A DNA stretch of 55,243 nucleotides from the NCBI GenBank assembly GCA_016844955.1, contig JAERTH010000173.1:1-55243 (forward strand), read 5' to 3'. The translations under genes were made by a program, and so were the position numbers. The stretch comes from Fidelibacterota bacterium (GTDB lineage: Bacteria; Fidelibacterota; UBA8477; JABMPR01). Under the pieces are notes generated by a model. The model made no database searches, was not told where the DNA came from, and saw nothing but the letters and a program-made list of their open reading frames with translations. This document shows, in pieces, positions 7,228-14,995 of this stretch. How positions within the stretch are numbered: the first letter of the stretch is position 1; the number at the start of each line of letters is the position of its first letter.

Positions 7228-8118
7228 TTGCAGAATAATGCACAGCAGTATAAAGAGCGGATCAACTCCCTTATCGGTTTGCCAACGCTACCCACGATTG
7301 CGATGGAAATCCAAAACATTATGCGCGAGGACAAACTTTCGGTTGTTCAAACCGTCCCCATTATTGAACAGGATCCCTCGTTGGCATTGAAAATATTGAA
7401 GGTAGCTAATTCTGCATATTATGGAATGAAACAAAAGGTGAACTCCCTGCGACAGGCGGTGGTGATCATTGGGATGCGTGAACTGGCTGGTATCGTATTG
7501 GGATTTTCAGTGCTCAAATCACTCTCCACCTCGGACGATGAAACTTCACTTGATTGGAGGAAATTTTGGGAGCACAGCATAGCTGTTGGTCACATCGCTG
7601 AATTATTAAATGACGAATTAGGTACCCATTTCAACGAAAGTCCCTATTCATTGGGATTGCTACATGATATCGGACAATTGGTCATGTATCGTCTCGAGCC
7701 TTTGAAGTATGAGGAAGTATTCAAACTCAGTATGTCTGAGAATATCTCCATGATTCAGGCCGAAGCCCATGTTTTTGGAATTACCCACCAGCAGGCTGGT
7801 AAATGGATTGCAGAACGATGGGGCTTGAGTGAATTTGTTCAAGCCGTCAATGGCAATCATCACAATCTGGCAGGTATCGAAGATGATGAGTTGATGCTGG
7901 CGGCATCCCTGATTCAACTTTCAAACTATATAGCCAATCATATCCGTATGAATTTTGGGTATCGAAGATTGAGAATGGAAGATGATATTCCGGAAGCCTG
8001 GGAGCTGATCCAGGTGAGATCAGTGCGAGCACAGGCAACCAACTTTAATGATTTTCTCCTGGATCTGGACGAGCACTGGGGGGCGGTAAGAGCTATGGTC
8101 AAGTTGTTAAACATGTGA
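7228..8118 (+). CDS. HDOD domain protein (first of a tandem pair)
   Basis: The 296-residue product is one HDOD domain (about 13-215) plus a C-terminal helical tail. HDOD is an HD-GYP/HD-like signalling fold usually without catalytic metal ligands. Landmarks are LPTLPTIAMEI, DPSLALKILKVANSAYYG and LLHDIGQLVM. Such proteins act as signalling scaffolds and some regulate flagellar number or chemotaxis; no enzyme activity can be assigned. The only usable start is TTG at 7228, since a stop lies five codons upstream and the next ATG would cut into the domain; AAGGG precedes it. It is closely similar to the next gene throughout, a recent-looking tandem duplication. Confidence 0.9.
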   Translation: MQNNAQQYKERINSLIGLPTLPTIAMEIQNIMREDKLSVVQTVPIIEQDPSLALKILKVANSAYYGMKQKVNSLRQAVVIIGMRELAGIVLGFSVLKSLSTSDDETSLDWRKFWEHSIAVGHIAELLNDELGTHFNESPYSLGLLHDIGQLVMYRLEPLKYEEVFKLSMSENISMIQAEAHVFGITHQQAGKWIAERWGLSEFVQAVNGNHHNLAGIEDDELMLAASLIQLSNYIANHIRMNFGYRRLRMEDDIPEAWELIQVRSVRAQATNFNDFLLDLDEHWGAVRAMVKLLNM

Positions 8119-8241
8119 GATGATATGATATATTCTGGATTAGAAAAATACCATAAGCCAAAGAATATCAGTCTACAAGAGCGAACAGGTATGGAAAATT
8201 ATTGCTTCGAACTCAATCTCGTGAATGCAGGAAGATAGCGC

Positions 8242-9153
8242 ATGAATATGGTTCCAATGCATGCACATGAATACTATCTGGATCAGGTTAATTCGCTTAC
8301 GCGTATTCCTTCTTTGCCGCTGATTGCCTCTGAATTGATGCAAGTGACCAGCGATGATAATTTATCAGTAAATCAGATTTTGCCGGTGATTGAAAAAGAC
8401 CCACCTCTGGCCATGAAAGTACTCAGGATTGCCAATTCAGCCTACTATGGTCTGCATCGTAAGGTTGAATCCCTGAGACATGCGCTGGTCATCATAGGTA
8501 TGCAAGAACTCAGCGATTTGTCACTGGGTTTTTCAGTTATAAAAACACTCTCTGATGCTGAAGATAATTTTGGTCTGGAATGGGACAACCTCTGGGAACA
8601 CAGCGCTGCTGTGGGACATATCGGCCAGATGCTGCAGGAGAATCTGGGTATTCAGACCAATAGCAGCCCCTATGCTCTGGGCCTGTTGCACGATGTTGGA
8701 AAGATCATTCTTCATCGTCTTGAGCCGGTGAAATATATCGAAGTTGTCCAATATGCTCTGGCCAATGGAATCAGCACGCATGAAGCCGAAAACCATGTAC
8801 TCGGCATTGATCATATGACAGTGGGTGCCTGGGTTGCCGACAAATGGCAACTACCTGTGTCAATTCATGATGCAATCAAATATCACCACGAACCCAACCA
8901 TATCCAGGATCCAGAAAATCGAATTTCTACCGCCCTGGTGCAGTTGGCCAATATCGTAGCCAATTTACGCTCCATTAGTTTTGGCAAAAATTTTCAAAGG
9001 AGCATACTGAATGAAGAGAGTGGCTGGCAGATTTTGCAACAGGTATCTCTTAAAATAGCCGAGATGGATTTTGAACGATTTATCATGAGTATTGATGATG
9101 AAGTAGAGACCATCAAGGAAATGGTGCACCTCCTGGGTGGGCATAAGCAATGA
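8242..9153 (+). CDS. HDOD domain protein (second of a tandem pair)
   Basis: The 303-residue protein is collinear with the upstream HDOD protein, sharing IPSLPLIASEL, VLRIANSAYYGL, LWEHSAAVGHIG and LGLLHDVGKI. The HD pair in LLHDVG is kept, but I cannot see a full set of metal ligands, so a scaffold role is more likely than phosphodiesterase activity. Its stop overlaps the cheR start (ATGA), so the two are translationally coupled, tying the HDOD protein to chemotaxis adaptation or motility control. The 123-base gap from the first HDOD gene holds no recognisable signal beyond a weak GGAAAATTATTGC. Confidence 0.9.
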   Translation: MNMVPMHAHEYYLDQVNSLTRIPSLPLIASELMQVTSDDNLSVNQILPVIEKDPPLAMKVLRIANSAYYGLHRKVESLRHALVIIGMQELSDLSLGFSVIKTLSDAEDNFGLEWDNLWEHSAAVGHIGQMLQENLGIQTNSSPYALGLLHDVGKIILHRLEPVKYIEVVQYALANGISTHEAENHVLGIDHMTVGAWVADKWQLPVSIHDAIKYHHEPNHIQDPENRISTALVQLANIVANLRSISFGKNFQRSILNEESGWQILQQVSLKIAEMDFERFIMSIDDEVETIKEMVHLLGGHKQ

Positions 9154-10010
9154 TAGCCGCACCCATAAATGGTAAAAAATTAAGCCCGGAGCTTTTTCTA
9201 AGGTTACGTGACTTTATCTATGATAAAAGTGGGATATTCTTCCCGGAAAATAAGCTATATCTGCTGGAAGGTCGCTTGCTCAATCGTCTTAATGACCTGG
9301 GAATGCAGAGTTTCAATGAATATGTGAATCATGTTATGGGCTATTCCAATCAGGCCGAAGAGTTAACCAGGATTTACAATCTAGTTACTATCAATGAGAC
9401 CTATTTTTTCAGGTTTCCGCGGCAGTTGGAAGTATTTAGCAAAAACTTGTTACCCGATTTGCTCAAATCGAAAAGCCAGACCGCAAATAGTCGCATCAAA
9501 ATCTGGAGCGCTGCAGCCTCATCCGGGGAAGAGCTATTCAGCTTGGCCATGTTGATTAAGGATGGTCTTGGGTCCCGTCTTGAAAACTGGGATATCAATT
9601 TAAAGGGAACTGATATTAGCAAAAGCATACTTGAGCATGCCAAAAAGGCTGAGTATGGGAACAACTCCTTCCGTGGATATGAAAATAAACAGTATAAGGA
9701 AAAATATTTTGAGTCCATCGGGGGACGTCTGAAGGTGAAAGATGATATTCGGGACATGGTTGAATTTGATTACCTGAATTTGAATGATGTTTCAGCGATC
9801 CGGCAGAACCGAAATCTTGACTTCATCTTTTGTCGCAACGTTTTGATTTATTTCGATAAGGAGATGAAGCAGCGCGTCATCGATGCTTTCTATGATCAAT
9901 TGAACCGCGGTGGTTATTTGCTGTTGGGAGAGACAGAGTCATTACATGGTATAAACTCAAAATTTAAGGTGGAGCACTTTGCTGGTACCTTTGTGTATCA
10001 GAAGGCTTAG
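9150..10010 (+). CDS. cheR: Chemoreceptor methyltransferase CheR
   Basis: The 286-residue product matches CheR. The N-terminal helical domain (about 1-85, KSGIFFPENKLYLLEGRL) is followed by the SAM-binding Rossmann domain with KIWSAAASSGEELFSLAM (the GEE loop; the usual Cys before it is Ala), a conserved NETYFFR, and FIFCRNVLIYF and GGYLLLGETESL near the end. CheR uses S-adenosylmethionine to methylate glutamates in chemoreceptors. No cheA, cheW, cheB or receptor gene is in the window, so the rest of the array is encoded elsewhere. It overlaps the HDOD gene by four bases and is probably the last gene of that operon. Confidence 0.94.
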   Translation: MIAAPINGKKLSPELFLRLRDFIYDKSGIFFPENKLYLLEGRLLNRLNDLGMQSFNEYVNHVMGYSNQAEELTRIYNLVTINETYFFRFPRQLEVFSKNLLPDLLKSKSQTANSRIKIWSAAASSGEELFSLAMLIKDGLGSRLENWDINLKGTDISKSILEHAKKAEYGNNSFRGYENKQYKEKYFESIGGRLKVKDDIRDMVEFDYLNLNDVSAIRQNRNLDFIFCRNVLIYFDKEMKQRVIDAFYDQLNRGGYLLLGETESLHGINSKFKVEHFAGTFVYQKA

Positions 10011-10054
10011 GGTGGAGAGAACCATGCTACAGGCAACTATGATTATACATAATG

Positions 10055-10081
10055 TTAAGATACGGAAAATTCTGCCGATAA
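10055..10081 (+). promoter_or_regulatory. Sigma-28 promoter between cheR and cheY
   Basis: A perfect GCCGATAA (-10, 10074-10081) is preceded after exactly 11 bases by TTAAGATA (5 of 8 against TAAAGTTT). Transcription would begin near 10088. Because an intrinsic terminator lies at 10146-10182, the first product would be an RNA of about 95 bases, with cheY reached only by read-through. Confidence 0.6.
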
Positions 10082-10087
10082 TAATGA

Positions 10088-10182
10088 GAACGATCATACG
10101 AAAAAGGAATGCCACAGGAAGCATTTCAAATATTGTATTATCTGAAACACAGGACTTCAAGGACTGGCATCCTGTGTTTTTA
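10088..10182 (+). ncRNA. Candidate FliA-dependent small RNA or cheY leader
   Basis: The segment lies between a sigma-28 promoter and an intrinsic terminator. It has a small internal hairpin (AATGC/GCATT near 10109-10127) and the terminator stem at its 3' end. An open frame crosses it (to 10191) but lacks a ribosome binding site and family features and runs through the terminator. The alternative is a regulated attenuator in front of cheY. The call rests only on the two flanking signals. Confidence 0.3.
10146..10182 (+). terminator. Intrinsic terminator upstream of cheY
   Basis: AACACAGGA (10146-10154) and TCCTGTGTT (10170-10178) form a perfect 9-bp stem with a 15-base loop, followed by T residues. 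It should end transcripts from the HDOD-cheR operon and from the sigma-28 promoter at 10055. A short inverted repeat GACTTT-GT-AAAGTC (10193-10206) follows it and may be part of a cheY promoter or operator. Confidence 0.7.
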
Positions 10183-10249
10183 ATGTGTTGATGACTTTGT
10201 AAAGTCGTTAAAGACAATAAATTAAAGGGAATAGGGAAAGGGCAATATA

Positions 10250-10621
10250 ATGAGCGATATGAAAGTACTGTTCGTTGATGATTCACCCACCATGCGGAGA
10301 ATCATTCAAAATTCATTGAACAAGATTGGTTATGATGATCTTGTCGGAGCTGAAAATGGAGTAGAGGCTTTAGAGAAACTTGAAGATGTTGAGGTCGATT
10401 TGATCATCACTGATTGGAATATGCCCGAAATGAATGGTGAGCAACTCGTGGTTAAACTTAGAGAAGATCCAAAATACAAAGATAAACCTATCCTTATGGT
10501 TACAACCAGAGGTATGAAAGAGGATGTAATCACTGCTGTCAAAATTGGTGTTAACGGCTATGTGGTGAAACCTTTTACACCAGAGGTTTTGAAGAAAAAA
10601 ATTAATGACATTCTCAAATAA
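10250..10621 (+). CDS. cheY: Chemotaxis response regulator CheY
   Basis: This is a 123-residue single receiver domain with all active-site residues: the acidic pair in FVDDS (10-11), phospho-acceptor Asp55 in LIITDWNMPEMNG, the Thr in MVTTRGM, and the Lys in VVKPFTP. The WNMPEMNG sequence is diagnostic of true CheY. Phosphorylated CheY binds FliM (and FliN) to change motor rotation. It is 21 bases from cheZ, forming a CheY/CheZ pair. CheA is not in this window. Confidence 0.96.
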   Translation: MSDMKVLFVDDSPTMRRIIQNSLNKIGYDDLVGAENGVEALEKLEDVEVDLIITDWNMPEMNGEQLVVKLREDPKYKDKPILMVTTRGMKEDVITAVKIGVNGYVVKPFTPEVLKKKINDILK

Positions 10622-10642
10622 ATCGGATTGAGGACACAAAAA

Positions 10643-11266
10643 ATGAAAAACAACAATCAACTCGATGAAGTACTGAACCGAATTAACGATATGCGAGGAT
10701 TCTTTAAATTTGGAGACGAAGTCATCCCATTTTTAGGTGATCTGTTTTCCTTCTTGAAGAATATCATGCCGCTTATGTCAGAGATGAACAATTCACTTCA
10801 GGATAGTGCTCACAAACTTCCCACGGCTTCAGACCGAATTGAAGACGTCAATAAAGCGACTGAATATGCTACGGTTGAAATCCTGGATGCCCTGGATAGA
10901 ATATCGGCATCTCTGGAAAAACTTCCCGAGATGGAACAGGATACTCAGAGGCAAAGTATTGGTACTATGCATGATGAGGTAGCCAATATCGTAAACGCTT
11001 TGCAATTCCAGGATATTACTTCACAGAAACTGGAACACGCAAACAAAATTCTCGTTGCCATCTATGATAAATTCACCACACTTTTTGAATCCCTGGAGGA
11101 AGCAAAAATCTCTACTTCCATAGGTAGAAAAGTGCTTGAGGCAATCGAGGGAAGTGTAGATACCGAGAAAAGAGCTCAAGAACGTGAGAGTTTTGAAGAA
11201 CAGACTGAAGATAATATTCATCATGAAGAAATCTCTCAGGATGATATCGATTCACTCTTTGGCTAG
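10643..11266 (+). CDS. cheZ: CheY-P phosphatase CheZ
   Basis: The 207-residue helical protein shows the CheZ hallmarks: EDVNKATEYATVEILDALD (67-85), the catalytic segment ALQFQDITSQ (119-128) with the Asp124/Gln128 pair equivalent to Asp143/Gln147 of E. coli CheZ, and a C-terminal peptide ISQDDIDSLF (197-206) that matches the CheY-binding tail. It removes phosphate from CheY-P. CheZ is best known in proteobacteria, so its presence in this gene layout is of note. Start set at ATG 10643, with GAGGA eight bases upstream; a TTG at 10628 is in frame but overlaps that site. Confidence 0.85.
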   Translation: MKNNNQLDEVLNRINDMRGFFKFGDEVIPFLGDLFSFLKNIMPLMSEMNNSLQDSAHKLPTASDRIEDVNKATEYATVEILDALDRISASLEKLPEMEQDTQRQSIGTMHDEVANIVNALQFQDITSQKLEHANKILVAIYDKFTTLFESLEEAKISTSIGRKVLEAIEGSVDTEKRAQERESFEEQTEDNIHHEEISQDDIDSLFG

Positions 11267-11292
11267 TTCCAATTGATAGGGATATTTAGATC

Positions 11293-11550
11293 ATGACCAC
11301 AAATGATGACTTTGAAGGTCTCGAGGAAAACGAGATATCATTCACAAAGCAGAAAAAGCGGCAACGCACTGGTGTAATAAAGAGTGGTCGCAATAAAGTG
11401 AAGGGTACCCTGCACCTTGAGCCTACGGATGAAACAGAGCATGGGATTGAATTCTTTCAACCAATCATGGAAGGAGAGCTCGTAGTTGGGGTAATCCATA
11501 AATGTTCCTGTGGTAAAATTTCTGAGTTAAGGTTCCAGTATTCCGATTAG
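11293..11550 (+). CDS. Small conserved-looking protein with a CSCG motif
   Basis: I do not recognise this 85-residue product. The N-terminal 45 residues are charged and probably disordered. The C-terminal half looks like a small beta fold ending in VGVIHKCSCGKISELRFQY, where the Cys-x-Cys-Gly might bind metal or simply stabilise the fold. It lies between cheZ and the FapA-like gene, 26 and 21 bases from each, so it is cotranscribed with them. A role in the CheY/CheZ/FapA unit is inferred from position only. Confidence 0.6.
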   Translation: MTTNDDFEGLEENEISFTKQKKRQRTGVIKSGRNKVKGTLHLEPTDETEHGIEFFQPIMEGELVVGVIHKCSCGKISELRFQYSD

Positions 11551-11571
11551 CATAAATACAATAGTGAGATT

Positions 11572-12975
11572 ATGACAATTTACCGGGCAGATAGCATCAC
11601 AATTCACATCTCATCTGATGAAATGTCTGCCATGATATCAATTAGTTCCCGGGGAGAGGACTTCCCAACGCAACCGGCAATTTTAACTGCCCTTAATGAA
11701 GCTGGTGTGGTGGTGGGGATCGATACGAAAGTGTTAAGGGAAATCTCTAATAACATGGATCCTATTCATGAATTGGTAGTAGCCTATGGTCTAGAAGGGA
11801 CGATCGAGGAACCAGATCAACTTGTTTGGGCTCTGGATATTGCGGATCAAAACCGTCCCAAGATCAATGTGGATGGAAAAGCTGATTTTAAGCGATTGCA
11901 TCAGTTTAAAACGGTAAAAGCAGGTGATGAAATACTGACCCTTTTGCCAGGGACCAGGGGACAGGCTGGTTCAACTGTCACAGGCAAAACTCTTGAAACC
12001 CTGCCGAGCGTTGAGCGTATGGGTATGCCCCTGGGACGCAATACAAAGCTCTCGGATGACGGCCTTACACTTTACGCAGCCATAGATGGGGTTGCTACAT
12101 TGAAGGACGGGGAAGTCATCGTTGACAATGTGTATCACATTCATGGTGATGTGGATTTCAGCACTGGAAATGTAAAATACCAGGGAACCGTAATGATTGA
12201 TGGTGATGTACGGTCGGGTTTTCGCGTCGAAGCAAGTGATTCAATCTACATTCATGGAACTGTGGAAGCAGCAGAGATTTATTCCAAAAATGGCAGTGTA
12301 GTTATTCATAATGGCGTGCTGGGACGCAATCGGGCGAGAATTCTTGCTGGTGGTGATCTAAATTGTGGTTTTATGCAAGATGCTACCGCTAGTATTAAAA
12401 AAGATGTGATCATAAAACATTATGCCATCAACTCAAACATCACCTCAGGTGGTAAAATTGTACTAACTGAGAATGAAGGCCTAATCAGGGGTGGGAAATC
12501 TGTCGCGGAAAAGGGTATTGAATTACTGGTTGCAGGGTCTGAAAGGAACATTCTTACAGAGATGGTTCTTTCGCGAAGTGATATGGGTGAGGAACAATCC
12601 AGGCTCTGGAAAGCCAAAATTGAGATCGCTGAAGAGTATCAGAATCTGGACTCTCTGCAAAAGCGGTTGGAGTTTCTTGAATTGTTGCGTGAAAGATTGG
12701 GTAGTATTTCTGCTGAGAGAGAAAAGGAATTATCAAAACTACGTGGGGCGATAGCCGAATCCAGTAATCAACTGGATGCCCTGCGACAGAGGGCCGAGGA
12801 ACTGGCACGAGAGTCAACTTCACAGTCCCCGGAAGTGGCCGTAAGGATTAGAGATAAATTGTATCGCAAGGTGACGGTTACTATCGGGCACAAAAAATAC
12901 TTTAGTACATCTATGGAAGGTCGCGTAAATATCTACCGCAAAGGTGATGAACTTATCGTTGAGCCAAGGGTGTGA
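11572..12975 (+). CDS. FapA-like (DUF342) polymer-forming protein
   Basis: The 467-residue product has the FapA/DUF342 layout: an N-terminal region (1-165), a central right-handed beta-helix made of short repeats (about 170-320, VYHIHGDVDFSTGNVKYQGT then VMIDGDVRSG and similar turns), and a C-terminal coiled coil (about 335-430). FapA family proteins are common in flagellar and chemotaxis clusters, and the beta-helix resembles bactofilins and MinC C-domains, suggesting a self-assembling cytoplasmic scaffold. No enzyme motif is visible. Function in motility is not established; polar positioning or regulation would fit. Confidence 0.85.
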   Translation: MTIYRADSITIHISSDEMSAMISISSRGEDFPTQPAILTALNEAGVVVGIDTKVLREISNNMDPIHELVVAYGLEGTIEEPDQLVWALDIADQNRPKINVDGKADFKRLHQFKTVKAGDEILTLLPGTRGQAGSTVTGKTLETLPSVERMGMPLGRNTKLSDDGLTLYAAIDGVATLKDGEVIVDNVYHIHGDVDFSTGNVKYQGTVMIDGDVRSGFRVEASDSIYIHGTVEAAEIYSKNGSVVIHNGVLGRNRARILAGGDLNCGFMQDATASIKKDVIIKHYAINSNITSGGKIVLTENEGLIRGGKSVAEKGIELLVAGSERNILTEMVLSRSDMGEEQSRLWKAKIEIAEEYQNLDSLQKRLEFLELLRERLGSISAEREKELSKLRGAIAESSNQLDALRQRAEELARESTSQSPEVAVRIRDKLYRKVTVTIGHKKYFSTSMEGRVNIYRKGDELIVEPRV

Positions 12976-12991
12976 GACTGTGGGAGTATCT

Positions 12992-14371
12992 ATGAAAAAT
13001 AAGAACTTTTCCGTACTTGTAGTTGATGACGAAGAAATGATCGTGACCATATTGCTCAATTTTCTTGGTGAAAAGGGTTATCAGGTCACCGGATTGAATG
13101 ATCCAGCTGAAGCGATTGAGCTGGTAAAAACGAAGACTTTTGATATCGTATTTACAGATTTAATGATGCCCGGTATTAATGGAATGGAGCTGGTCAAAGA
13201 GATTGCCAGTCAGGACAATGATACGCAGATCATCATTTTTACCGGTTATGCCTCGGTTGATTCTGCCATTGATGCGGTGCAACAGGGTGTTTATGATTAT
13301 ATAAAGAAACCCTTCCGTCTGGAAGATATTGACAAAATTTTAACACACGCTCTGGACAAACTCGTGTTAAAAAGAGAAAATGTAGCACTCCACCTGGAGG
13401 TAGAGGGAATGCTTTCTCAGATTACCATGCTTTATGACATCAGTAATATCATTTATCAGGTCAAAGAGAAACGATATGCAATGGAAATGTTGTTCGATAC
13501 TATGGCAGAGAGTATGAACATTCATGCAGCCATGCTTTGTGAGCATTCAGGCGAAGACGCAGATTTCAAGGCCACCTACACTGGGAAAGATGCAAAATCT
13601 TTTAAGGATGTTTTCAAATTTTCAACAAATAGTAAGATCAATGACCTAACACTGTGTTCTGATGATCCCACAATCCTGGAGGATCCAGGTGATTCGATTA
13701 ATCTGGAGGGGAGTCGTCTTGAATTACCTGAGACTTGCCGAAGAATAATTTTTATACCCATCAAGTATCAGGGTGAGCTGGAAGGATTCCTGGTTATCCT
13801 TGAGCACAAAGGGCACACATACTCCTTTAAGGATGAATTAACCTTGTTGAAAATCCTGGCCACTCAGATTGCTCCAATAATGGGATTAAGGAAAAAATCA
13901 CCCAAAGGGATATCTACATCGAAGAAACTTGAACCGGCGCGGGCAATGCACAGCCTCATTAAAGCCGAACTGGCAATGAGTGACACCACAAATACACCGG
14001 TTAGCCTGGCTATGGCAAGACTCGTGGCTTCTGGGGCAGGTGTGGATGACTCAGAGTTTTCCCTGGTCAGGGAAGGCTGGCGAAATTTGGTGGCAACTCA
14101 GCTGGGACCAGATAAGCAGCTACACTGGGCAGGAATTGATACACTATTGATAATGGCTGTGGGGGGGAACCCTGTTGGGTTGGACCATCACCTCGCCAAT
14201 GTTCGGCATGAGGTGGAAAACAGCAAATTCGGTGCTGAAACCAATGCCAAGATGAGTATGGCCTACTCAATTCAAACTTATCCCTTCGATGCAGACACTG
14301 CTAAAAAGATTTCAAACAAGCTGAGTTCGAGGTTATTCTATGATGCGAGTGAAATAAAATTTAGCAAGTGA
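12992..14371 (+). CDS. Response regulator: receiver, GAF-like region, degenerate GGDEF domain
   Basis: The 459-residue product starts with a complete receiver (1-120; Asp56 in VFTDLMMPGING, Lys in IKKPFR). A linker helix and a GAF-like middle follow (about 150-310). The last 135 residues follow a GGDEF fold in pattern (ends with MSMAYSIQTYPFDADTAKKI), but the signature is replaced by AGIDT at 380-384, so diguanylate cyclase activity is not expected. Start set at ATG 12992 with GGGAG upstream. The gene overlaps the next one by four bases. It may bind nucleotides or act as a scaffold; the GGDEF reading is my inference from sequence pattern. Confidence 0.75.
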   Translation: MKNKNFSVLVVDDEEMIVTILLNFLGEKGYQVTGLNDPAEAIELVKTKTFDIVFTDLMMPGINGMELVKEIASQDNDTQIIIFTGYASVDSAIDAVQQGVYDYIKKPFRLEDIDKILTHALDKLVLKRENVALHLEVEGMLSQITMLYDISNIIYQVKEKRYAMEMLFDTMAESMNIHAAMLCEHSGEDADFKATYTGKDAKSFKDVFKFSTNSKINDLTLCSDDPTILEDPGDSINLEGSRLELPETCRRIIFIPIKYQGELEGFLVILEHKGHTYSFKDELTLLKILATQIAPIMGLRKKSPKGISTSKKLEPARAMHSLIKAELAMSDTTNTPVSLAMARLVASGAGVDDSEFSLVREGWRNLVATQLGPDKQLHWAGIDTLLIMAVGGNPVGLDHHLANVRHEVENSKFGAETNAKMSMAYSIQTYPFDADTAKKISNKLSSRLFYDASEIKFSK

Positions 14372-14955
14372 GCGAATCTCTCATGAATACCGAAAAAAAT
14401 CCATTATGCATTTTGCTTGTAGATGATGATAAAACGATTGTTGATATCTTCAAATACGGGTTATCTGGTCAGGGTTATGAAGTTCACACGGCATATAATG
14501 TGGCAGATGCACTTAAGGTTGCCAATTCAATAAAAATCGACTGCCTGCTATCTGACATTCAGCTTCCAGATCAGGATGGGATAACGCTAAACTCAATGAT
14601 CAAAGAGATCTATCCCGATATCATCAGTATTCTTATGACTGGATATCCAGGGATCAGCAGTGCGATTAAGGGTCTGAGACAGAATATACACGATTACCTT
14701 ATTAAGCCTTTTTCAGTGGAGCAGGTGATTGCATCAATCGAACGAGCAATTAACAATGACGAACTGAAGAAGGCCAATATAAATCATTTGAAAAGGATTG
14801 CCGAACTGGAAGATGAAATCAAAGAGTTGCATCAACGCCTGGAAGAAGGGGATTCAGGCGGAGCAGGAGAGAGCCAGGGTAGACTGAAAAAAACCGTCGA
14901 TCATGCCCGCGCTCACAAATCATATCTGGAACAGCAGGGTCGCTTAAAGCAATAA
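14368..14955 (+). CDS. Receiver-domain protein with C-terminal coiled coil
   Basis: The 195-residue product is a receiver (about 12-130; Asp63 in LLSDIQLPDQDG, Thr in LMTGYP, Lys in YLIKPFS) followed by a coiled coil (about 140-165, LKRIAELEDEIKELHQRLEE) and a basic tail. There is no DNA-binding or enzymatic output domain, so it probably works through protein contacts. The GTG at 14368 overlaps the upstream stop; an ATG at 14383 is an alternative and neither has a strong ribosome binding site. It sits between another response regulator and the NtrC-type activator, suggesting a phosphorelay branch. Confidence 0.8.
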   Translation: MSESLMNTEKNPLCILLVDDDKTIVDIFKYGLSGQGYEVHTAYNVADALKVANSIKIDCLLSDIQLPDQDGITLNSMIKEIYPDIISILMTGYPGISSAIKGLRQNIHDYLIKPFSVEQVIASIERAINNDELKKANINHLKRIAELEDEIKELHQRLEEGDSGGAGESQGRLKKTVDHARAHKSYLEQQGRLKQ

Positions 14956-14995
14956 AAACACGAGTTGTCAGCTTCACAATTGTAAAAGGTAACGT

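Noticed and set aside
9979..10191. 70-codon ORF spanning the cheR end and the gap before cheY
   Set aside because: It overlaps cheR out of frame, crosses a sigma-28 promoter and an intrinsic terminator, and has no ribosome binding site or family pattern.
10193..10206. GACTTT-GT-AAAGTC as a defined operator
   Set aside because: A single short inverted repeat with no second copy in the window; noted only as context to the terminator.
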